DNA of 52,760 nucleotides from Acidobacteriota bacterium (GCA_028876335.1 JAGWSG010000101.1:1-52760); one strand, 5' to 3'. Positions 8,949 through 18,259 are shown, counted from the first letter of the stretch. Numbers and translations are program-made. The notes: generated from the letters alone by a model not told the origin.

Positions 8949-9794
8949 ATGAACGATCTGAAGCCAGCGGCGGAGCTACAGAACTGGAAGGTGACGCTGG
9001 CATACGACGGCTCTGACTTCAGCGGCTGGCAGGTGCAACCGGGCGAGCCGACCATTCAGGCGGAGCTGCAGGCGGCCCTGGGCCGCATTTGCGGGGAAAC
9101 ACCGCTGCCGCAGGGGTCGGGAAGGACCGATGCGGGGGTTCATGCGCTGGCGCAAGTGGCCAGTTTCGCACTGCGTGCGCCGATTCCGGCGGAGAACCTG
9201 CATCGCGCTCTGAACAAGACACTTCCATCGGCGATTCGGGTGATTGAAGCGAGGAGGGTGGCGTCGGAGTTCCATGCGCGGCACTCGGCCGTTGCAAAGA
9301 CGTATGAGTATCGGATCTTCAGGGGCAGGATTTGCCCGCCAACGCTGGCGCGGTTTGCGCATGCATGTACCTGGAAGCTGGATGGAGCGCTGCTGGATGA
9401 GGCGGCCGCCACGGTAGTAGGCGAGCATGACTTTACCAGCCTGGCGGCTACGGATGCCGATGCGGCGCAGCGATTGAAAGATGGACTGGAGCAAAAGACC
9501 GCGGTGCGGAGGATTTTCTCGTCACAGTGGAGCATGACGGAGAGCGAGGCCGGGGCGTTATTGATTTACCGCGTTAGGGGAAACGGCTTTCTGCACCACA
9601 TGGTTCGAAACGTGGTGGGGACGATGCTGGAGATTGGGCGAGGACAGTTCCCTGCCGGGTCGATGAGGTCGATATTGGAGGCGCGGTCGCGGTCTGTTGC
9701 GGGGCCGACTGCGCCGGCGCGAGGGTTGTTTCTACATTCGGTGGAGTATGGCGGGGCAGATGTAGAGGTTGAGAGCTCGCCCTCTGGTAATTGA
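8949..9794 (+). CDS. truA: tRNA pseudouridine(38-40) synthase TruA
   Basis: Isomerises uridines 38, 39 and 40 of the tRNA anticodon arm to pseudouridine in the cytoplasm. The 281-residue length is typical. Family motifs: LAYDGSDFSGWQ (18-28), the catalytic loop SGRTDAGVHA with Asp61, FHARHSA, KTYEYRI, and the C-terminal FLHHMVRNVVGTMLEIGRG. Translation starts at the ATG at 8949; the ribosome site is weak (CCAGG directly before the ATG). The gene is divergent from the TolC-family gene and is followed by an unrelated peptidase gene 109 bp later, so it is probably transcribed on its own or with that gene. Confidence 0.95.
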   Translation: MNDLKPAAELQNWKVTLAYDGSDFSGWQVQPGEPTIQAELQAALGRICGETPLPQGSGRTDAGVHALAQVASFALRAPIPAENLHRALNKTLPSAIRVIEARRVASEFHARHSAVAKTYEYRIFRGRICPPTLARFAHACTWKLDGALLDEAAATVVGEHDFTSLAATDADAAQRLKDGLEQKTAVRRIFSSQWSMTESEAGALLIYRVRGNGFLHHMVRNVVGTMLEIGRGQFPAGSMRSILEARSRSVAGPTAPARGLFLHSVEYGGADVEVESSPSGN

Positions 9795-9903
9795 CTGCAT
9801 CAGGCCGCTCGTTGAGCTTCCCTGACCTAGACACGTCGCAGTTACTTTGAGCGCCTCGAGTGAGACGAGCCTCTTTCAATCCCTGCTAACCTGAAATCAC
9901 TGC

Positions 9904-11175
9904 ATGGCACTGTTCTTTCGCACATCGGCATTCTCGCGCGTGACGGCTTTGGCTGCGCGCAGACAGGTGCATACCGCTTTCGCATGGCTGCACAACAATC
10001 CGAAGGTGCTGATGGATTGGCAGGCGGAGCTGGTGATAATTCCCGCACCTCCGTTTGGAGAAGAGGCGCGCTCGGCATGGATGGCGGAGAGTTTCCGCAA
10101 AGCGGGACTTGAAGACATTGAGACCGATGAACTGGGCAATGTAACTGGGTTGCTACATGCGACCGGATTGCCGCAAGACAGCACCGGCCCGCTTGTGGTG
10201 CTGTCAGCGCATCTGGACACGGTGTTTCCTGCGACGACCGAAATCAAGCCTGTGCTTACCCATGCGGACGGTTGCTACCGACTGGAAGCGCCCAGTGCAT
10301 GCGATAACTGCGCAGGGATAATTGGCATGCTGGCGCTGGCGCATGTGCTGAAGAGCGCGAGTGTGGAACTTGCCGCGCCGTTGTTGTTTCTGGGCAATGT
10401 TGGCGAAGAAGGTGAAGGCGACTTGCGCGGGGTGCGGCACTTCTATGAGCAGAGCCGTTATGCGGGCCGCGTGGCTGCGCACATTGTGCTGGACGGCGCG
10501 GGCGCTGAATCTGCCGTGACGCAGGCGCTGGGCAGCCGCAGATTTGAAGTGACGGTAACGGGTCCGGGTGGACACAGTTTTACAGATGCGGGCACGCCGA
10601 ATCCGATCATGGCGCTGGCCGGTGCGCTGAGCACACTTGCCGAAACTCCACTGGCGCACGAAGCACGGACCACACTGAATGTGGGAACGATTCGAGGCGG
10701 AACAAGTGTGAATTCAATTCCTGAAAGCGCGACGGTGAGCGTGGATTTCCGATCGACGAACACGGCGGAGTTGACGCGGCTGGAAGTGGTGTTGCATCGC
10801 GCGGTAGAAGATGCGGTAGGCGATTGCAATATGCGCGCGAAGGAAAAACTCCCACGTCTGCGTGGAAGACTGAATTACTCGATAAGAAAAATTGGCGATC
10901 GTCCGGCGGCGGTTCTGGCGGAAGATTCTCCAATTTTGGAAGCATTGCGCGCGGTGGATCGTCACCTTGGGATTGCGACCGAGCTGCGGCTGGGTTCGAC
11001 AGACGCCAATATTCCCATTGCGCATGGACTGCCGGCGCTGTCACTGGGAGCGGGCGGCGAGGGCGGCGGCGCGCACACCGTGGCTGAGTGGTATACGGAC
11101 CGGAATCGTGATCTTGGATTGCGGCGCGTGATGCTGCTTGCTTTGACATTGGCCGATTGGGCCGCGGAACTGTAG
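9904..11175 (+). CDS. M20-family metallopeptidase (peptidase T/CPG2-like)
   Basis: A cytoplasmic zinc-dependent exopeptidase of 423 residues, without a signal peptide. The co-catalytic site is complete: SAHLD (His103, Asp105), the bridging Asp134 in SACDNCAG, the catalytic pair Glu168-Glu169 in VGEEGEG, Asp197 in LDG, and a late His391 in GGAHTV. The dimerisation insert starts at VTVTGPGGHSFTDAG, and GTIRGGTSVNSIP follows it, as in M20 enzymes. It probably trims di- or tripeptides or an acylated amino acid; the exact substrate cannot be read. No good ribosome site precedes the ATG at 9904, and a GTG at 9940 is an alternative start. Confidence 0.9.
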   Translation: MALFFRTSAFSRVTALAARRQVHTAFAWLHNNPKVLMDWQAELVIIPAPPFGEEARSAWMAESFRKAGLEDIETDELGNVTGLLHATGLPQDSTGPLVVLSAHLDTVFPATTEIKPVLTHADGCYRLEAPSACDNCAGIIGMLALAHVLKSASVELAAPLLFLGNVGEEGEGDLRGVRHFYEQSRYAGRVAAHIVLDGAGAESAVTQALGSRRFEVTVTGPGGHSFTDAGTPNPIMALAGALSTLAETPLAHEARTTLNVGTIRGGTSVNSIPESATVSVDFRSTNTAELTRLEVVLHRAVEDAVGDCNMRAKEKLPRLRGRLNYSIRKIGDRPAAVLAEDSPILEALRAVDRHLGIATELRLGSTDANIPIAHGLPALSLGAGGEGGGAHTVAEWYTDRNRDLGLRRVMLLALTLADWAAEL

Positions 11176-11198
11176 CAAGAATCTGCTAGACTCCGCGC

Positions 11199-12974
11199 AT
11201 GCGCCTATCTTCTGTCCTGCTTTGTCTCGCTCTAACTGCATTTACATGCGGGCCCTTACATTCGCAGACAAGTAACCACGGAACTCACGGCACGAGAGCA
11301 TCGGGACCGCCTGACGTGATTTTCTTTGGCAGCACGATCTACACAGGTGTGGGCTTCGGCAAGGATAAGCCGCAGACTGTGAGGGCACTGGCGATTCGCG
11401 ACGGCGAAGTGATGGCCGCGGGCGATGTGCGCGAGGTGATGAAACTCGCGGGGCCGAAGACGAAGCTCCACATGCTCAGCGCAGGAACGTACATTTTTCC
11501 TGGATTCAATGATGCACATACACACCTGGGAAGCGCAGGTGAGATGAAGCTGAATGTGGATCTGACAGGTGTGAAGTCTCTGAATGAAATGCTGGCGGAT
11601 GTAAAGAAATACGCCAATGACGCGCCGGCGAAGCACTGGCTGATTGGCGGCGGCTGGGATCACACATTGTGGGCGAACAAAGTACTGCCGACGCGACAGG
11701 ACCTCGACAAGGTGACGGGCGACCATCCGGCTTTTCTTGAGCGCATCGATGGGCACATTGCGGTTGTGAATACGGCGGCGCTGAGGGCTGCAGGTATCAC
11801 GGGTAAGACCTCTCCGCCGCAGGGGGGAGCGATTGACCTGGACACTAACGGCGAACCGACCGGGATTCTTCGCGAGGGCGCGAAGGCGCTGGTGAGTAAG
11901 GTGATTCCGCCGGAGAGCGACCAAGAGCGGATGAAGGGCAACAAACTGGCGATAGACGATGCGCTGGCGCACGGCGTGACCAGCGTGCAGGACTTCAGCT
12001 TGTGGCGGGATTTTCTGATCTACGAGGAGATGGAGAAGGCGGGCACCCTGCACTTGCGCATTAGCGAGTGGCTGCCATTCGTTGATCCGCTGGAAGTGCT
12101 ACTGAACGAGCGCGCGCATCACGATGCGAAGGACCCGATGCTGCACACAGGCATGCTGAAGGGATTTATGGATGGGTCTCTTGGCTCTCGGACGGCGGCA
12201 ATGAAAGCGCCATATGCGGACGATCCTGGCAATATGGGCCTGCCGCAATTTACGCAGCCGGAGCTGAACAAGATGGCTGTGGAGCGCGCGAAGGCTGGAT
12301 TCCAGATTGGGTTCCACGCAATTGGCGACAGAGCTACGGCGATGGCGCTGGATGCGTTTGGGCAGACCTACGATGCCTGCCCGAAGCTTGCACCGCAGGA
12401 CAAGAACCCATCCAAGGTGCCACGGTGCTGGCCCACGGTAGCGAAGAATGCGCGCGACCGCATTGAGCATGCGCAGGTAGTGGACCCGGCGGATATTGCG
12501 CGCTTCAATAAGCTGGGAGTGATTGCGAGCATGCAGCCGAACCACCTGTTGACGGATATGAATTGGGCAGAGGCGCGGCTTGGCGAAGAGCGGGCGGCGT
12601 ACTCGTATGCATGGAAGGCTTTCCTCGATGCGGACGTGCCGCTGGCGTTTGGAACCGATTATCCCGTGGAGCCCATTACTCCCTTTCGCGGATTGTATGC
12701 GGCGGTGACGCGCATGAATGAGGCGGGGACGAAGACGTACTTCCCTGCCAACAAGCTCACGCGCGGCGAGGCGCTCTACGCATACACGCAGGGTTCAGCC
12801 TATGCGGAGTTTGCCGAGAAGAAGAAAGGCAAACTAGCGACGGGCTATTACGCGGACTTCATCATCGTGGATCGCGACCTTTACACCGTCGACGCACCGG
12901 AGATTCTGCATACAAAGGTGCTGGCTACGTATGTTGCGGGGCAGCAGGCTTATCCGTTTGCGGATTCGCACTAG
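11199..12974 (+). CDS. Secreted amidohydrolase (YtcJ-like, amidohydrolase 3 family)
   Basis: A 591-residue metal-dependent hydrolase with a signal peptide (LCLALTAFTCGPLHSQ), so it acts outside the cytoplasm. The TIM-barrel metal site is visible: DAHTH (Asp105, His107, His109), GFHAIGDRA for a third His, RIEHAQ for a fourth, and FGTDYPV for the final Asp. The LHMLSAGTYIFPGFNDAHTH approach and the late KKGKLATGYYADFIIVDRD are standard for this group. Members hydrolyse amide or ester bonds of varied small molecules; the substrate cannot be inferred. The gene follows the M20 peptidase by 23 bp and may be co-transcribed. Its last 50 bp overlap the end of the convergent MscS gene. Confidence 0.9.
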   Translation: MRLSSVLLCLALTAFTCGPLHSQTSNHGTHGTRASGPPDVIFFGSTIYTGVGFGKDKPQTVRALAIRDGEVMAAGDVREVMKLAGPKTKLHMLSAGTYIFPGFNDAHTHLGSAGEMKLNVDLTGVKSLNEMLADVKKYANDAPAKHWLIGGGWDHTLWANKVLPTRQDLDKVTGDHPAFLERIDGHIAVVNTAALRAAGITGKTSPPQGGAIDLDTNGEPTGILREGAKALVSKVIPPESDQERMKGNKLAIDDALAHGVTSVQDFSLWRDFLIYEEMEKAGTLHLRISEWLPFVDPLEVLLNERAHHDAKDPMLHTGMLKGFMDGSLGSRTAAMKAPYADDPGNMGLPQFTQPELNKMAVERAKAGFQIGFHAIGDRATAMALDAFGQTYDACPKLAPQDKNPSKVPRCWPTVAKNARDRIEHAQVVDPADIARFNKLGVIASMQPNHLLTDMNWAEARLGEERAAYSYAWKAFLDADVPLAFGTDYPVEPITPFRGLYAAVTRMNEAGTKTYFPANKLTRGEALYAYTQGSAYAEFAEKKKGKLATGYYADFIIVDRDLYTVDAPEILHTKVLATYVAGQQAYPFADSH

Positions 12975-14064
12975 CCTGTGCTGGAAGCTCAGGCGTCACC
13001 ATCTCAAGAGGCTTGTTCATCTCAAAGCGCATGGTAGGCAACGCATGCGGATACTTGTCGCGCACGAAAGCGATCATTTTCTCACGCACGATGCAGCGAA
13101 GCTCAAAGTTTGCGCCTGAGTTAGGAGAACCGACGAGGCAGCGCAGTTCCATGGTGCGCTCAGAGAGATTGGTAACCTGCAAGCCACAGATTTTCTGATC
13201 CCACTGCGGCAGGTCTTTGACGATGCGCTGGAGTTCTGCGCGGAGTTCTTCGACGGGGACCGAGTAATCAACGTAAAGGAATGCGGTACCCATGATGTCG
13301 GAGCCGGAGCGCGTCCAGTTGGTGAAGGGCTGCTCAATGAAATAGCTGAGCGGGACAATGAGTGTGCGTTTGTCCCAGATATTGATGACGACGTAAGTGC
13401 TCGTGATTTCAGCAATGCGTCCCCACTCGCCGGCAACGACGACCACATCGTCGATGCGAATGGGTTCAGTGAAGGCAATCTGCATGCCGGCGATGAGATT
13501 GGATGCAGTGGATTTGGCGGCTGTGGCCAAGACGAGAGATGCAAGGCCGGCAGACGCCATGAGGCCCGTGCCGAATTTCCAGAGTGTCTGGTCGTGCAGG
13601 CTCCAGAGGAATGCGGCGAGGTCGAGCACCAGCACGAGGCCAATCAATAAGCGTCGAAAGACCTGCATTTGAGTGTGAATGCGGCGGGCCTGCAGATTGT
13701 CCTTTGCAGTGATGTCGAACTTGCTGTGCACGACGGCTTCAAATACATAGACACCACCGATGGCGAACCATCCGAGCAGGATGACGAGAAGGAGTCCGGC
13801 GTAATGTTCGATTTGATTTGCGACTGCAGTCGGGATGAGCGGAAGAAGCGGAGCGATGGCAAGCACACCGAGATCGAGAAGGATGGCGCGCGATGGCCTG
13901 CCGAGATGCCTCTGAATTCCGAGGCCGAGATGGCGCTCGGCGCCTTGTCTGCGTTTGGCGATGCGAAACAGGATGAAATGCAGGCCATTGCCGAAGACGA
14001 TAACCGCGCAGATAAGAGTGACGATGAGGAGAATGTCTCGCTGGTGCGCTGCCAGATAATTCAT
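12925..14064 (-). CDS. MscS-family mechanosensitive ion channel
   Basis: A 379-residue inner-membrane channel that would release solutes on osmotic downshock. Four hydrophobic helices (about residues 10-33, 55-78, 86-112 and 138-156) precede the pore-lining helix GLASLVLATAAKSTASNLIA. The MscS beta domain follows (EPIRIDDVVVVAGEWGRIAEI, then VVINIWDKRTLIVPLSYF), and the C-terminal alpha/beta domain runs to about 350. A short Pro/Ala tail ends the protein. Translation starts with ATG at 14064. The gene is convergent with the amidohydrolase gene and their 3' ends overlap by 50 bp, so its last 16 codons also encode the hydrolase tail in the other strand. Confidence 0.92.
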   Translation of the reverse strand: MNYLAAHQRDILLIVTLICAVIVFGNGLHFILFRIAKRRQGAERHLGLGIQRHLGRPSRAILLDLGVLAIAPLLPLIPTAVANQIEHYAGLLLVILLGWFAIGGVYVFEAVVHSKFDITAKDNLQARRIHTQMQVFRRLLIGLVLVLDLAAFLWSLHDQTLWKFGTGLMASAGLASLVLATAAKSTASNLIAGMQIAFTEPIRIDDVVVVAGEWGRIAEITSTYVVINIWDKRTLIVPLSYFIEQPFTNWTRSGSDIMGTAFLYVDYSVPVEELRAELQRIVKDLPQWDQKICGLQVTNLSERTMELRCLVGSPNSGANFELRCIVREKMIAFVRDKYPHALPTMRFEMNKPLEMVTPELPAQASANPQTDKPAAPQHT

Positions 14065-14205
14065 GCTTGCTCCTGGGAATGGGACTTAAGACGCGGGCGA
14101 AATGGCTGATTCACGGCGCTGCCTTGCGTACGGTTGAGTTTTTTATTCTCGCGCCCTATGAGGACGCAGTAAAAGCAGTTGCGGCTGCAATAATCAAAGA
14201 AATCC

Positions 14206-15141
14206 ATGAGACTGCGCGCGTATCTGCTAATGGTGTTTGTCGTCGCCGTTTGGGGCTCGACATTTGTCGTGATCAAAGGCGCACTGGAAGATGCGACACC
14301 TGCCGCGTTCAACCTTGTACGCATGACACTGGCCTTTGTGCTGCTGGCAGTTGCGTATCACCGCTCATGGCGCGGTATTCAACGGCGCCACATCGCCGCA
14401 GGCGCCATAGTCGGTCTCTGCCTGGCGGCGGGCTATCAGTTCCAGACTACAGGGTTGGCCCGGACCACGCCTTCCAAGTCCGCCTTCATTACGGGACTGG
14501 TGGTGGTTTTGGTACCGCTGTTGTCGACGATTCCGGGATTGCGTCCGCCGGATGCGCGCAAGCCCCGGTGGAATGCGTGGACGGGCGCTGTGCTTGCATT
14601 TACGGGAATATTACTGCTGACCGCGCAGCCCGCAGTTGAGAATAGTTCGGCGGGAATACTCGTTTCCCTGCTGCCGGATTTGCACACGATTAATTTTGGT
14701 GACGTGCTGACTCTCGGTTGCTCCATCGCGTTTGCGCTTCATTGCATAGCGTTAAGCCACACCTCACCGAAGATTGGATTTCAACCTCTGGCGTTACTGC
14801 AGGTGGGCTTCTGTGCAGTATTTATGGCTATAAGTCTGCCGCTGATTGAAAAGCCGGAATTACATTGGACGCCGCGGCTGATTACGGCACTTGTTATTGC
14901 TGCAGCACTGGCGACAGCGGCTGCATTTTCAATTCAGAGCTGGGCGCAAAGCATTCTGCCCTCCACGCACATTGCCCTGCTTTTGACGCTGGAACCGGTG
15001 TTCGCCTGGATTACGTCCTTTGTGTTTATGGGGGAACGGATGGGGATGCGGCCGGCCACGGGCGCGCTGATGATACTGGCGGGAATCGCGCTGACGGAAT
15101 TGGTGCCGCAACCTCATGTGCCGACGGCGCATGAGGCCTAA
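14206..15141 (+). CDS. EamA/DMT-superfamily transporter
   Basis: A 311-residue inner-membrane protein with about ten transmembrane helices in two EamA repeats. The first repeat begins LMVFVVAVWGSTFVVIKGAL and includes FNLVRMTLAF; the second begins near GDVLTLGCSIAFALHCIALS and ends in the LLLTLEPVFAWITSFVFMGE stretch typical of the family. DMT transporters usually export metabolites such as amino acids or nucleosides; no feature here fixes the substrate. It starts at ATG 14206, 141 bp from the divergent MscS gene. A short charged tail follows the last helix. Confidence 0.92.
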   Translation: MRLRAYLLMVFVVAVWGSTFVVIKGALEDATPAAFNLVRMTLAFVLLAVAYHRSWRGIQRRHIAAGAIVGLCLAAGYQFQTTGLARTTPSKSAFITGLVVVLVPLLSTIPGLRPPDARKPRWNAWTGAVLAFTGILLLTAQPAVENSSAGILVSLLPDLHTINFGDVLTLGCSIAFALHCIALSHTSPKIGFQPLALLQVGFCAVFMAISLPLIEKPELHWTPRLITALVIAAALATAAAFSIQSWAQSILPSTHIALLLTLEPVFAWITSFVFMGERMGMRPATGALMILAGIALTELVPQPHVPTAHEA

Positions 15142-15178
15142 AGAGACTTTACGAACGCAAATTGCGGTCGTTCCAAAT

Positions 15179-15198
15179 CATCACAAAGAACTGTGATG
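15179..15198. promoter_or_regulatory. 20-bp inverted repeat upstream of secreted-protein pair
   Basis: CATCACA-N6-TGTGATG has perfect 7-bp arms and lies 64 bp before the ATG at 15262. It may be an operator for the two-gene unit, or a small hairpin after the EamA gene. It is not the usual CRP consensus, whose arms are in the opposite order. Confidence 0.3.
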
Positions 15199-15261
15199 TG
15201 CATCCTTACACGCAGATTTGATCCAGGCGTAAGCTGTTGATTCAATATCGGAGGTGCAGCC

Positions 15262-15822
15262 ATGTTCCTTCGTGTCTTTTTGTGCCTGGTTCTCTTCGTG
15301 CTGCCACCCCCAGCAAAGGCCCTTCAAACCGCTACTGAAACCGGAAATCGCACAGGTTCGGTTTACCTTGTGGCATACCGCACTGCAAGGCATATTAACT
15401 ACTCCAAACCCGACGTATTTCATGGCTTTTCACAGGATTTGCTGAAGTTCCTCAAGGAAAGTGGTGTGCCGATCAAAATCGATCCGGACCGCGGCACGAT
15501 CGAGACAGAGTCAAAGATGAGTCTGACCAGCATGCTGAATATTGCGCGGCAGCTTGGCGCAAGCTCGCTGCTTCTGGTAACGATCGATCGCCCGTTGACG
15601 AAGTGGATTAAGGTGACGGTAGAGTCGTACGACCTGGAGGGAAAACAGCTGTGGTCAGAGCAAGCAGCCGACGGCGGTGGCTTGACGGGCAAAGGCGGCT
15701 ATGACAAAACGCTGGTCAAGATCAAAGCGGTGCTTGCGAAACGGCTCGGCGGGCCGGGACTACCTACGGATGCACAGACTGCAGAGCAAGCGAAGGAGGC
15801 GGCTGAAGGGAGCGAGCCATGA
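15262..15822 (+). CDS. Secreted protein of unknown function (first of a pair)
   Basis: A 186-residue exported protein. The signal peptide spans the first 21 or so residues (hydrophobic FLRVFLCLVLFVLPPPAKA). GGAGGTG 7 nt before the ATG gives a strong start. The mature part alternates beta strands and amphipathic helices (VYLVAYRTAR; LLKFLKESGVPI; ASSLLLVTIDRP; WIKVTVESYDLEGKQLWSE), a pattern like small periplasmic proteins that hold a repeated strand-helix fold. The C-terminal 25 residues are Ala/Glu-rich and probably flexible. I do not recognise a family. The stop overlaps the start of the next secreted gene as ATGA, implying a shared function. Confidence 0.7.
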   Translation: MFLRVFLCLVLFVLPPPAKALQTATETGNRTGSVYLVAYRTARHINYSKPDVFHGFSQDLLKFLKESGVPIKIDPDRGTIETESKMSLTSMLNIARQLGASSLLLVTIDRPLTKWIKVTVESYDLEGKQLWSEQAADGGGLTGKGGYDKTLVKIKAVLAKRLGGPGLPTDAQTAEQAKEAAEGSEP

Positions 15823-16439
15823 ATGCCCGCGTGATTGCATGGTTGCCATTGTTGTTCGGACTTGCCTGTGCTGCGCAGGAGACTGAGCATGAAGTTGTGT
15901 TGCCCCAGGGGACGATGATCAAGCTGGTGATGGCAGAGACACTCAACTCCAAGCATGCATTCAAGGGGCAGCGTGTGGAGTTGCAGGTAGCCGAGGATGT
16001 GCTGGTAGGCGATGCCCTGGTGATTCCGAAAAAGACACGAGTACTAGGCACGGTGAATGTGGGCCTGGACAAGGAAGGAAAACGCGGCAACGCACATGCG
16101 GTGGTGGTTCAGGTGGATTATGTGCGCATGGGCGAACGGAAAATTGAACTGATAGGCGCCGCTGCGGACAAAGGCAAAGTTGACGCGGGGAATGTTGTGG
16201 CAGGCGCCGTATTTCTTGGGCTCTCGGGCGCGTTGATTGCTGTGAACAGCCGGACTGGAGAAATCAAGGAAGGCACCGAAGTGCCTGCCTTTGTTGCCGA
16301 AGATGTTTCACTGCCAGTGGTGGCTCCCGTGCCGGTAGAGAAAAAAGAGGAGCGCAAGGACCCCGAGACAGAAAAGAGTCCAGACTCCCTTGTATCTCTC
16401 TACCGTGGCGCTGGGTCTTTCGAATCTGCCAGTGCGTAG
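15819..16439 (+). CDS. Secreted beta-rich protein of unknown function (second of a pair)
   Basis: A 206-residue exported protein with a signal peptide (AWLPLLFGLACAAQ). The mature domain (about 22-165) has the pattern LPQGTMIKLVMAETLNSKHA, a VGDALVIPKKTRVLG loop, then GNAHAVVVQVDYVRMGERK. This resembles small beta-barrel domains of the VirB10/TrbI type that are common as stand-alone secreted proteins in Acidobacteriota; the likeness is from memory and not tested. A Gly/Ala-rich hydrophobic stretch (VVAGAVFLGLSGALIAV) lies near the end, followed by a Lys/Glu-rich tail. It is coupled to the upstream gene by ATGA, and its last 40 bp overlap the convergent M28 peptidase gene. Confidence 0.65.
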   Translation: MNARVIAWLPLLFGLACAAQETEHEVVLPQGTMIKLVMAETLNSKHAFKGQRVELQVAEDVLVGDALVIPKKTRVLGTVNVGLDKEGKRGNAHAVVVQVDYVRMGERKIELIGAAADKGKVDAGNVVAGAVFLGLSGALIAVNSRTGEIKEGTEVPAFVAEDVSLPVVAPVPVEKKEERKDPETEKSPDSLVSLYRGAGSFESASA

Positions 16440-17917
16440 GCCAGCACGGCCATGATGGCTGCGTTTTCATTCAGGTGCTTTTCATTCACTTTGTCGAAGG
16501 TGTCGGCCGCGGTGTGGTGGTAATTGAAGTAGAAGCGACTGTCCTGAATGGGCGCAAAACTGGGCACGCCCTTCTCGGTCAGACCGGAGATGTCTTCCCC
16601 GGTGCCTTCCGGTCCGTTGATGACTTCTCCCCCAATGGGTTCCAGCACGGCGGAGAGTGGCTGAAGCCATTTTGCGAGAATGGGATTTCCACCAAAGAAA
16701 ATGCCGGTCGGGTGATCGCAGCCGAGGTCGGACTCAATGGCGCCGACATGGTTGGCGATATCGTACTTGTAATCGATCATGTATTGGCCGGCGCCTTCGG
16801 AGCCTTCCTCTTCACTCATCCAGGCAATGAAGCGGAAAGTGCGGCGCGGACGAATGCCGAGGTCGTGCATCAGGTGAATGGTCTGCATGGCAACGGCTAC
16901 GCCTGCGCCGTCGTCAATTGCGCCGGTGCCAAGATCCCATGAGTCAAGATGGCCGGAAACGATGACTACCTGCTCGGGGTGGTCAGTTCCCTTCCAGTCT
17001 GCGATCACGTTGGCGCTCTCAACTTCAGGAAGATTTTGCGGCGTGAGTGTGAGGTGCATGGTGACGGGACCTTCCGAGGCCAGCGTTTTCAAAAGCATGG
17101 AGTCTTCCGCAGTGACAGCAGCGGCAGGAATTTTAGGTGTACCCGTTACGTAGACGGTCTGGCCCGTGTGAGGCAGGCGGTAGTCTGCGCCACCCACGGA
17201 GCGAACCAGCACGGCAACCGCACCCACAGATGCCGCGGCGAGTGGACCGGCACCGCGATAGACGACGCCGTTGCCGTAAGCGGCAAGTCCATTTCCTGTT
17301 GCAGCAAGCTCCTTATCGAATGAGTGGTTGAAGAGAAGGATTTTGCCTTTGGCTGCACCCGGAGGAAGGGCATGCAGCTGCTGCCAATTGTCAACAACAA
17401 TTACCGGGGCGGTGATACCTTCTGCAGGCGTGGCGACTGAACCACCGAGCGCCGTGAGAACGATTTTCTGCGTGGTGCCCGGTGTCATACCGGGCCAGGC
17501 GGTTAGTTCTGCTGTTTCGACGCCGCGCACCCAGTGTGGAACTTTTGCTTTTTCGATGGTGACTTCCGCGCCGAGATCACGCATTTGCTTGGCAACCCAC
17601 TGGACAGCATGCGCGGCCTGCGGAGATCCGCTGAGGCGGGGGCCGATGTTACTCGTGAGATAGCGCAACTCGTCGTAGGCGTAAGAATCTTTCATCGCCG
17701 CATCCCGCACTTTACCCATTGTGGAAATCTGCGATGCTGTCCAGGCGCCTGTTCCATTGCCAATCATGCGCTGCAAAGTGGCCAAATAGCCCTGCTGCGC
17801 TGCATCGGCGGAAGTTTGAGGAGTTGAAACAGGAGCTTGCGCAAAGGCAACGGATGCGCCGAGTATTGCATCCAAAAAAACGATGCGATAGATACGGAAG
17901 CGTGAGCGGAAAGTCAT
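16400..17917 (-). CDS. Secreted M28-family metallopeptidase with PA domain
   Basis: A zinc aminopeptidase or carboxypeptidase of about 505 residues, exported by a signal peptide (IYRIVFLDAILGASVAFAQ). A protease-associated (PA) domain lies between about 150 and 270 (APVIVVDNWQQLHAL through GADYRLPHTG). The M28 di-zinc site follows in order: GHLDSWD (His, Asp), AIDDGAG (bridging Asp), SEEEGSEG (catalytic and metal Glu), AIESDLG (Asp) and YHHTAADT (His). All ligands are present. The ATG at 17917 gives the cleanest signal peptide; in-frame starts at 17932 and 17962 cannot be excluded, and none has a clear ribosome site. Its 3' end overlaps the plus-strand secreted gene by 40 bp. Confidence 0.9.
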   Translation of the reverse strand: MTFRSRFRIYRIVFLDAILGASVAFAQAPVSTPQTSADAAQQGYLATLQRMIGNGTGAWTASQISTMGKVRDAAMKDSYAYDELRYLTSNIGPRLSGSPQAAHAVQWVAKQMRDLGAEVTIEKAKVPHWVRGVETAELTAWPGMTPGTTQKIVLTALGGSVATPAEGITAPVIVVDNWQQLHALPPGAAKGKILLFNHSFDKELAATGNGLAAYGNGVVYRGAGPLAAASVGAVAVLVRSVGGADYRLPHTGQTVYVTGTPKIPAAAVTAEDSMLLKTLASEGPVTMHLTLTPQNLPEVESANVIADWKGTDHPEQVVIVSGHLDSWDLGTGAIDDGAGVAVAMQTIHLMHDLGIRPRRTFRFIAWMSEEEGSEGAGQYMIDYKYDIANHVGAIESDLGCDHPTGIFFGGNPILAKWLQPLSAVLEPIGGEVINGPEGTGEDISGLTEKGVPSFAPIQDSRFYFNYHHTAADTFDKVNEKHLNENAAIMAVLAYALADSKDPAPR

Positions 17918-18259
17918 GCAGGATGGTAGCATGACGCGGTACGGAAGACCGCCGCGGCGCAATCAGGTGCAAATCAGGGGCACTGTTTCAGGTGATTTTG
18001 CCGGGCAGTACATCTCATGCGTTTGATTTCAATCTGAGACCCTTTCCAAACTGCTCCGTCTATACCGGTGAATGTGAACTCGACCGTTCTTGATGGGACG
18101 CTTATTTCATTCAGTACGCCCCCCCGCACAAAGTGCCCCTTCGGCGCAACGGCTCGACCACCCTGCCAGACGGGTTTGCCCGCCACTGGCTATACTGAGA
18201 AATGGTGCAGTGAACATCCCAGCGCATTGTGCTGGCAACACAACGAGGTCACAGAACCC
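17918..18259. other. Divergent region between M28 peptidase and HtrA genes
   Basis: This 342-bp stretch has no gene I can support. A 70-codon minus-strand frame (18186-17974, GTG start, a stop two codons upstream, no ribosome site) ends shortly before the peptidase gene. Its codon use is less GC-rich at third positions than its neighbours, so it may be a decayed remnant or chance. The htrA frame is open upstream to 18068, but the translation there looks non-coding. GAGGTC at 18245-18250 is the likely ribosome site for htrA. Confidence 0.4.

Noticed and set aside
15179..15198. A CRP site upstream of the secreted pair
   Set aside because: The arms are CATCACA and TGTGATG, in the reverse order of the CRP consensus TGTGA-N6-TCACA.
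17974..18186. A 70-codon minus-strand frame before the M28 peptidase gene
   Set aside because: GTG start with no ribosome site, a stop two codons upstream, atypical third-position use and no known family; described only as part of the gap.
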